DNA from: JAFNGF01 sp964567045
GTDB taxonomy: Bacteria; Planctomycetota; Phycisphaerae; Sedimentisphaerales; Anaerobacaceae
Direction of reading: 5' to 3'
DNA: 64,000 bases
Assembly: GCA_964567045.1 (NCBI GenBank)
Contig: CAZMLE010000006.1
Coordinates: 41,437-105,436 of the forward strand
Position 1 is the stretch's first letter. Each line of letters starts with the position of its first letter. A program made the position numbers and the translations under genes. The notes beneath the pieces were generated by a model. It saw nothing but the letters and a program-made list of their open reading frames with translations, did not search any database and was not told where the DNA came from. This document shows, in pieces, positions 59,013 through 64,000 of the stretch.

Positions 59013-59360
59013 CTATTTAAGAACAGCAATCCACAGGGCAATAGCACTGCCAACTGCTATTATTGTGGCTATCAGTGCTATGACAAAATTTCGATTTGCG
59101 GTCTTACAGGCATCTATCATCGTTAGAGTTTGTAGCCCTTGGTGAATATTGTCAATAAGGTCTGATATACCTGCGTCGTACCCTACAGGTGCTTCCGTTG
59201 TTGGGTTAATGTACATAGCACGAGTGTTTGCTCCGACTTTTCTTGCCAATTCTCGTAAAGCCTTCTTTGTACCCTTTGCTGGGTTTCCGTCAGGTTCTGG
59301 CGGGCTATCTATGATTTCGCTCAGTTTTTTCCTGTAGGCCTCAATTTCTTTATGCGTCAT
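59013..59360 (-). CDS. Small protein with C-terminal membrane anchor, unknown
   Basis: A 115-residue protein: a charged helical N-terminus, a central part with GANTRAMYINPTTEAPVG, and a single C-terminal membrane segment (about 92-112, VIALIATIIAVGSAIALWI), so it is probably tail-anchored with most of the chain in the cytoplasm. GAAGGGG 7 bases before the ATG makes it a convincing gene. No family recognised. Confidence 0.62.
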   Translation of the reverse strand: MTHKEIEAYRKKLSEIIDSPPEPDGNPAKGTKKALRELARKVGANTRAMYINPTTEAPVGYDAGISDLIDNIHQGLQTLTMIDACKTANRNFVIALIATIIAVGSAIALWIAVLK

Positions 59361-59411
59361 TGTTTTGCCCCTTCATAGGGCAGTTCGTAAGAGATGAGTT
59401 CTAGGTTTCTT

Positions 59412-59831
59412 TCAACGTCTAACAGAAAGGATGCAAATCCCGACCACAATCGCAAGTATTACAACCGCCACCAACCAGTAGCCAGGTGCGCGTGTACAAA
59501 TCCAGATGACAATCCCAGTAAGCGAAACCACTATTACCCAAGAATACCGTTTCCGCGAACAACTCCTTCTGGTGGGAGCAGCCAGGGGAGGAATCTCAAA
59601 GCTACTCATCGCGGGCCCTTCCCAGTGCGCCTCAGATGGTTCAAAGACGGAATCTGAGTATTCCTGCCCAGGTTCAAATTCGCCGCAGGTGTCATCTAAA
59701 TAGGTCTCAGGCCAAGGCGGCGCAGATCTTCTGCAAACTCCAGCCGACAGGTCCGAAAACATATGGGCATCGAACTCATCTACCTCACGCGCCGGTCGCC
59801 AGAATCTACAAAACCTACATTCTTGGCCCAT
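59412..59831 (-). CDS. Cys-rich small protein with two C-terminal membrane segments, unknown
   Basis: A 139-residue protein. The N-terminus has a metal-site-like Cys pattern (CRFCRFW, then GVCRRSAPPWP, then DDTCGEF), known from small hypothetical proteins thought to bind iron-sulfur or zinc. Two hydrophobic segments follow (about 95-112 and 116-134). AGGGAG 4 bases before the ATG. It lies 51 bp upstream of the tail-anchored protein gene. Function unknown. Confidence 0.62.
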   Translation of the reverse strand: MGQECRFCRFWRPAREVDEFDAHMFSDLSAGVCRRSAPPWPETYLDDTCGEFEPGQEYSDSVFEPSEAHWEGPAMSSFEIPPLAAPTRRSCSRKRYSWVIVVSLTGIVIWICTRAPGYWLVAVVILAIVVGICILSVRR

Positions 59832-59912
59832 CGGTCTCCCTTTTTCCGTCTTTCGCTTCGCTTTGTCGATGCCAGGCGTAACCTGAGTAACAAAATGCAG
59901 CGATTTCGCTCT

Positions 59913-60332
59913 TCATAATTCGAGTCGCTTACGTGTTTGTCCCCCACGCATGAACTCAGTGACCGCCTCAGCAACTCTATGAGTGTTCCAATCGTCAGGA
60001 ACCTTACTTACAAAAAACGGTTGATGCATTATCACAAACTCATGTACACGCGTCTCGAATTTACTCGCATAGCTCCTTGATTCGGGCTCGGTCGTAGAAA
60101 ATGCGGCTAAGATTACCGGACCGGAGTATGAGTGATGCGGTATAACTTTCGCTACGGTTTTAGTCTTGGCGCTATTGAGAAGAAATTTAAAACTATAGCT
60201 GGCGTTGTACTTCTTAACCATAGCGAAAACTCTAATTTTCTCCGCGGCGCTATCCGTTATTAACCTGCAACGCTCCTGTATACACTCTGGAAAACGCCTC
60301 CAATTCTTTAGATCAAGCCATTCCCAACTCAT
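59913..60332 (-). CDS. Hypothetical protein
   Basis: A 139-residue soluble-looking protein starting MSWEWLDLKNWRRFPECI, with no recognised motif and no membrane segment. The ATG at 60332 has GGAG 8 bases upstream and is preferred over one at 60338. It belongs to a row of three small unknown genes. The 230 bp upstream (60339-60567) are A/T-rich with runs of A and T and may hold a promoter, but nothing I can fix. Confidence 0.58.
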   Translation of the reverse strand: MSWEWLDLKNWRRFPECIQERCRLITDSAAEKIRVFAMVKKYNASYSFKFLLNSAKTKTVAKVIPHHSYSGPVILAAFSTTEPESRSYASKFETRVHEFVIMHQPFFVSKVPDDWNTHRVAEAVTEFMRGGQTRKRLEL

Positions 60333-60567
60333 GACCAATTCTCCAAAATAGTACTTCGTTTCCTATATATACAACTGTAAGCGCTTTTCACGAATATCAT
60401 GACAGGGCCAGACTGAATAAAAGACCCTAACATATTTCTAAAAAAGAACTTGCAATCATAAAATTTTTTTAATTTTTTTTCAGAATAGTCTTTTTTGTAC
60501 CGACAGCGGTATGCGCGGCCGAGTCGAAATTATCACCTATGACAGCGGAGCAAGCTGACCAGGCAAT

Positions 60568-61182
60568 TTACAGTGATCTGCGTCTGCGTAGCCGCCAGGC
60601 GCTACAACCTAAGCCGATCGTGCCAAGTACAACAGCGCTGGGAGTGGGGATCACGCTGGGGTCGCAAGGATATTCTGTGATGTACCCGTTTGCAGGGTCG
60701 CCATGCGACTGATTGTCCCACTTTGAACTTATTGCATTAATACCGAAGAACTGCAGTTGGTCATTAAATGGGTAAGAGGTAGGCTCTCCTGGCGCCCAAT
60801 TAGAATAGCTAAATGATTCACCTGTCACCCAATGCCATACACCATCGCTGGTGCGGTATCCACCCAACCAGGGTCCTTCCCAATACGTGATGTTAGGATT
60901 GCTGGAATGAGGCACTGGTATCCAGAAATCTAAATCATCGTTGATGAGGTCGAACACAAACTCGTTCTCGGCGGAAGATGTGATTGTAGCAAGGTACCCT
61001 CCTGCTGCAGCGCAGGCACCTTGGGCACTCTCCCAATCAATGCCTGACGTAACGAGAACCGGCTCATAAAAGTGCCCATTACCGCCAACGGCGATTGACC
61101 ACTCCGTTGGATCAGCACTGCAAACACTAGCGAATAAGGACATTATCACCATCCCAAATGCTACAATTGATTGTCGTTTCAT
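60568..61182 (-). CDS. PEP-CTERM C-type lectin-like exported protein
   Basis: A 204-residue exported protein: signal peptide (VAFGMVIMSLFASVCSA), a C-type lectin-like domain (SGIDWESAQGACAAAGGYLA, TSDGVWHWVTGESFSYSNW, and EYPC at the end), and a PEP-CTERM sorting signal (VIPTPSAVVLGTIGLGCSAW with an RLRRRRSL tail). PEP-CTERM proteins are processed by exosortase in bacteria that make exopolysaccharide. AGGAGG 6 bases before the ATG. It is single, with no exosortase gene in the window. Confidence 0.9.
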   Translation of the reverse strand: MKRQSIVAFGMVIMSLFASVCSADPTEWSIAVGGNGHFYEPVLVTSGIDWESAQGACAAAGGYLATITSSAENEFVFDLINDDLDFWIPVPHSSNPNITYWEGPWLGGYRTSDGVWHWVTGESFSYSNWAPGEPTSYPFNDQLQFFGINAISSKWDNQSHGDPANGYITEYPCDPSVIPTPSAVVLGTIGLGCSAWRLRRRRSL

Positions 61183-61506
61183 TTTGCTCCTCCTTTCATC
61201 TTTTCAAGGCCACTTGAAACAATATGATTATGCACTCATTTTGGCTGCAAATCAAGGAAAAAGTATTCTATCGGCGTGCAGGGACACCCTACCACGTACA
61301 TAAGGACCCTCCCATAAATGGCAGAGCTAAACAATTCAGCGCAATGACAAGGGACGAGTCACGAGCTACGCGGGTACGCGGGCAGATAAATATTTGACAA
61401 GAAACAATAGTATTCGGATAATATTCGGCAGCCTGGGATGTCCCTTTGACCCTTCAACTGGGTTCAGGGCAGGCTTTTTTCGCTCAGGGCAGGTTGTGAG
61501 GTATCT
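61183..61506. other. Gene-free stretch with repeat tracts
   Basis: About 325 bp without a gene. It contains a CGAGTCACGAGCTACGCGGG tract (61351-61375) of the type also seen inside murE and murF, and an element CCCTTCAACTGGGTTCAGGG with a second CAGGGCAGG (about 61447-61490) of the 'PERSRG'-like family. No clear promoter for the MNT gene. Confidence 0.55.
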
Positions 61507-61827
61507 ATGGGAATAAGTCAAACGCTGGTTTGTGAAATCGTCAAACGCATTTTGAGCGTAGTCGAGCCGAAGCGAATAATTCTGTTCGGTTCCGCCGCAA
61601 CGAGAGAGATAAACAAAGACAGCGATATTGACCTGCTGGTACTCCAATCTTCTCCGAGTGATACCCGTAAAGAAAGCGTTCGTGTCCGCCAGGCAGTGCG
61701 CGGGCTGGGCTATCCTTTCGATATTATCGTTATGACTACAGAACGGTTTGAGGAGACTAAGAATGTTGTTGGCGGTATTGCTTATCCAGCCAACAAGTAT
61801 GGCAAGGTAATATATGAAGCCGCCTGA
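61507..61827 (+). CDS. MNT-type nucleotidyltransferase (probable antitoxin)
   Basis: A 106-residue minimal nucleotidyltransferase with the motif ILFGSAATREINKDSDIDLL (GSxxR...DxD) and a third Asp in GYPFDIIVM. In MNT-HEPN pairs this protein AMPylates and silences the HEPN toxin. It overlaps the HEPN gene by 14 bp, in the usual order. GAGG 5 bases before the ATG. Confidence 0.88.
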   Translation: MGISQTLVCEIVKRILSVVEPKRIILFGSAATREINKDSDIDLLVLQSSPSDTRKESVRVRQAVRGLGYPFDIIVMTTERFEETKNVVGGIAYPANKYGKVIYEAA

Positions 61828-62212
61828 TAAAATAAGAGATGAATTTGTGCATCAATGGCTGTCGAAAGCGGAAGAAGATTTTAGTGCCGCCAAGTCTCTT
61901 ATCACCTATGGGGCGTCTTTTCTCTCTACGGTTTGTTTTCATTCACAGCAGGCCGCAGAGAAATATCTGAAGGCATTTTTGACTTATCATCAGGTCGAGT
62001 TTCCGAAAACGCACGATATTGATGAACTTCTTGACCTGATTGCCCCGACAGACAGCAAACTGTCCGAATCTTTGCGCGATGTCATTGTGCTTACAAATTA
62101 TGGTGTAGATGTCCGCTATCCGGGCGATTTCCCTAATGTGACCAGTAGCGATGCTCAACAAGCAATCCAGATGGCCGAGAAAGTTCGCCGGTTAGTTTTG
62201 CAGTTGCTATAG
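61814..62212 (+). CDS. HEPN-domain protein (probable RNase toxin)
   Basis: A 132-residue HEPN protein: QWLSKAEEDFSAAKSLI, FHSQQAAEKYLKAFLTY, THDIDELLDLI and TNYGVDVRYPGDFP. Paired with the overlapping MNT gene it forms an MNT-HEPN toxin-antitoxin system. The catalytic R-x4-6-H of toxic HEPN is not plainly visible, so it could be the non-toxic variety; the AMPylation target region near the C-terminus (R-Y) is present. Confidence 0.87.
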   Translation: MKPPDKIRDEFVHQWLSKAEEDFSAAKSLITYGASFLSTVCFHSQQAAEKYLKAFLTYHQVEFPKTHDIDELLDLIAPTDSKLSESLRDVIVLTNYGVDVRYPGDFPNVTSSDAQQAIQMAEKVRRLVLQLL

Positions 62213-62280
62213 CCTGTATCGGTGGCCTAAATCCCACCCTACGATGCGCAATTCAGGCCGACAGCGCGGCAAGAGGAAAA

Positions 62281-62363
62281 TGGGCCGGGTTGGAGTCGAA
62301 CCAACGTAGGCTTACGCCAATGGGTTTACAGCCCATCCCCTTTGACCACTCGGGCACCGACCC
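62281..62363 (-). tRNA. tRNA-Tyr (GTA)
   Basis: On the minus strand an 83-base tRNA: acceptor GGGTCGG/CCGGCCC with discriminator A, anticodon stem ATGGG/CCCAT around loop CTGTAAA (anticodon GTA at 62327-62329), a long variable arm typical of tRNA-Tyr, and T-loop GTTCGACTC. The 3' CCA is partly encoded (CCCA). It lies between the HEPN and uxaC genes. Confidence 0.95.
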
Positions 62364-62440
62364 AACAACTCGTATTTCGTCGCTCGTGGCTCGTATCACG
62401 TTTTACTATTGTTGCCGAAAAACCATCAATTGTCAATAAT

Positions 62441-63925
62441 TTAGCCCAGTTCCATTGCGAAGTAATTCTTGGCGTTATTAAAGCTGACGTCCTCAACAAT
62501 TCTTCCGAGCAGGTTCAGGTCATTGGGCAAGAGTCCGGCTTCGACATCGCTGCCGAGCATATTGCAGAGTATTCGGCGGAAATATTCATGCCTCGGATAT
62601 GACAGAAAGCTTCGCGAATCGGTCAGCATACCTACGAACCGGCTAAGTAGTCCCATATCCGAAAGCACCTTAATTTGCTCTTCAATCCCATTTTTTTGGT
62701 CGAGGAACCACCACGCTGAACCATACTGCATTTTGCCTGCCCCGCACCAATTATCCGCCGACGAGAGATTTGGCTTACAACAAGTGCAACGCACTGTCTC
62801 CGGCTCAATTAGTGCGGGGGCCTGAAAGCTACCGATCATGGCAGCAAAAACCGCGTTGTCCCGGGGGTTGAGATTATAGAGAATTGTTTTTGGCAACTTG
62901 TTTATAAAATCCAAACGGTCAAGAAACTTTGCAAGCGGTTTGGCTATCTGGAAATCACCGATCGAATCGCATCCTACATCAGGGCCAAGGGCTTCGAATA
63001 GTCGCGTGTTATTATTCCTCAGGGCGCCAAGATGAAGCTGCTGAACCCAGCCTGATTCGTAGTCCATCTGGGCAAATTCAATCATCATCGCTGACTTGAA
63101 CTTAAGCCGTTCGGCAGCGTCAAGTTCCTTTGCCGCCCTTATTTTGCTGAAGATATTTTCGATTTCTCTTTCGGTATAATCCTCGGCGTACGCGGTCTCC
63201 AAGCCATGATCAGACAGCCGGCAGCCATTGTCGTGAAAATAGTCGTGGCGTTTTCTCAGGGCTTCAAGATAAGAGTTATAATCCCTGATTTGCGTATCGC
63301 AGACTTTTTCCAGTGCATCAATCCACTTGTTCAGAGCGCCAACCTCCTCGACGCCCATCGCTCTATCCGGACGCCAGGCGGTGTGCACCTTTATCTGGAA
63401 GCTATCCTGCCTGAGCTTTTTATGATGCTCCAGACTGTCGAGCGGGTCCTCGGTGGTGCAAATTAGCTTAACGTTCATCTTGCGCAGGAGATTGCGGACG
63501 CTAAAGTCGGGCGTTCTGAGCATTTCGCTGCACGCCTTGTAGATTTCTTTGGCGGTATCTGGGCCCAAGAGTTTATCTTTTATGCCGAAGTATCTTTTTA
63601 GCTCTAAATGTGTCCAGTGATAAAGCGGATTACGCAGACAGGAAGGAACGGTCTGGGCCCATTTCTCAAACTTTTCGTAATCGCCTGCACAGCCGGTTAT
63701 GTATCTTTCCGGCACGGCGTTTGTTCGCATCGCCCGCCATTTGTAGTGGTCGCCGTAGAGCCAGGCCTGGGTAATATTGTCGAAGCGATGGTCGTCAGCT
63801 ATCTGCTTAGCCGGCAGGTGACAGTGGTAATCATAGATTGGCATTTTCTCGGCGTGTTCGTGGTAAAGAATCCGAGCGGTCTTATTCTGCAAAAGGAAAT
63901 CTTCCGACATAAACTTTTCAGCCAT
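62441..63925 (-). CDS. uxaC: Glucuronate isomerase (UxaC)
   Basis: A 494-residue cytoplasmic enzyme converting D-glucuronate to D-fructuronate (or galacturonate to tagaturonate). Seen: YDYHCHLPAKQIADD, GDHYKWRAMRTN, NPLYHWTHLELKRYFGI, TTEDPLDSLEHH, VQQLHLGALRNNN and FVGMLTDSRSFLSYPRHEYF. The ATG at 63925 with GAGG upstream is chosen. Odd: between MIGSFQ and GKMQYGSAWWF there is an extra stretch of about 24 residues with several Cys (TVRCTCCKPNL) that E. coli UxaC lacks; it matches a DNA element with terminal inverted repeats. Likely linked with pectin or xylan use. Confidence 0.95.
   Translation of the reverse strand: MAEKFMSEDFLLQNKTARILYHEHAEKMPIYDYHCHLPAKQIADDHRFDNITQAWLYGDHYKWRAMRTNAVPERYITGCAGDYEKFEKWAQTVPSCLRNPLYHWTHLELKRYFGIKDKLLGPDTAKEIYKACSEMLRTPDFSVRNLLRKMNVKLICTTEDPLDSLEHHKKLRQDSFQIKVHTAWRPDRAMGVEEVGALNKWIDALEKVCDTQIRDYNSYLEALRKRHDYFHDNGCRLSDHGLETAYAEDYTEREIENIFSKIRAAKELDAAERLKFKSAMMIEFAQMDYESGWVQQLHLGALRNNNTRLFEALGPDVGCDSIGDFQIAKPLAKFLDRLDFINKLPKTILYNLNPRDNAVFAAMIGSFQAPALIEPETVRCTCCKPNLSSADNWCGAGKMQYGSAWWFLDQKNGIEEQIKVLSDMGLLSRFVGMLTDSRSFLSYPRHEYFRRILCNMLGSDVEAGLLPNDLNLLGRIVEDVSFNNAKNYFAMELG
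62739..62822. repeat. Putative 84-bp element with terminal inverted repeats inside uxaC
   Basis: GCCCCGCACCAATT (62739-62752) and the imperfect inverse AATTAGTGCGGGGGC (62807-62821) bound a segment with an internal AGTGCaacGCACT palindrome. It coincides with the extra Cys-rich stretch of UxaC. I saw no second copy in this window, so its status as a mobile element is only inferred. Confidence 0.5.
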
Positions 63926-64000
63926 TTTTCGTCCTCGCAAACCCCGCTAAATATGTGTCAACTGGTACATGGGTAACACTTTAAACCGGGAACATAGGTA

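Noticed and set aside
63926..64000. Gene or mobile element at the right edge
   Set aside because: Only about 75 bp upstream of uxaC, with no start codon in a useful frame and no recognised motif.

Overview
The window looks like chromosomal DNA of a Planctomycetota bacterium, most likely class Phycisphaerae (Sedimentisphaerales-like). This is inferred from gene content, not from a marker gene: a PEP-CTERM lectin, a LamG/dockerin-type exoprotein, secreted DUF1080 and ThuA proteins, a DUF4091 protein, a DUF4954 protein, a TAT-signal aldo/keto reductase-like protein, and many short palindromic repeats. There is no rRNA, no CRISPR array and no transposase. One tRNA (Tyr) was found.

Layout. 0-3 kb: murF (cut by the window edge) and murE on the minus strand. 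3-11 kb: a transglutaminase-like secreted protein (+), then a tightly packed minus-strand operon of thioredoxin, trxB, thioredoxin, SDR, SEC-C protein, recJ and a metallophosphoesterase lipoprotein, with several 4-bp ATGA overlaps. 11-16.5 kb: a DUF4258/YgiT-type toxin-antitoxin-like pair, rmuC, a HAD hydrolase, a homocysteine methyltransferase, an ASCH protein, a Pro/Arg-rich secreted protein and a degenerate amidase. 16.8-21.7 kb: a DUF4954 protein, then a small defence-type island (broken DUF4258 + DUF2283, AbiV-like, HicBA), then nagB. 21.7-27.7 kb: a DUF3616-like protein, a PpiC-type foldase lipoprotein and an 1116-residue LamG exoprotein. 28-32.4 kb: a chaperone module of a membrane-anchored GrpE-like protein, a lid-less Hsp70 and a TerB/J-like protein. 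32.5-41.5 kb: a MacA/MacB/TolC-type tripartite export system downstream of carB. 41.7-51.2 kb: secreted carbohydrate-related proteins (DUF4091, PhoD-like phosphatase, ThuA, sugar epimerase-like, DUF1080-ThuA fusion, ADP-ribosylglycohydrolase). 51.2-55.6 kb: a CPBP protease, murA, and a type II restriction-modification pair (D12-class methylase + SacI-family endonuclease). 55.7-64 kb: an aldo/keto reductase-like protein, a PH-domain protein, a slipin, a flavin reductase, three small unknown proteins, the PEP-CTERM lectin, an MNT/HEPN pair, tRNA-Tyr and uxaC.

The most striking property is not one gene. At least eight families of short, mostly palindromic repeats lie not only between genes but also inside open reading frames, where they are translated as extra peptide segments. 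They occur in core genes (murE, murF, carB, uxaC) and in accessory genes (the TolC-like protein, the GrpE-like protein, DUF4091, the PhoD-like phosphatase, the DUF1080-ThuA protein). One 50-bp family has three copies, all inside genes, read in two different frames, and one copy carries a paired substitution that keeps a hairpin stem intact. This resembles the Rickettsia palindromic elements in principle, but with several unrelated families acting together.
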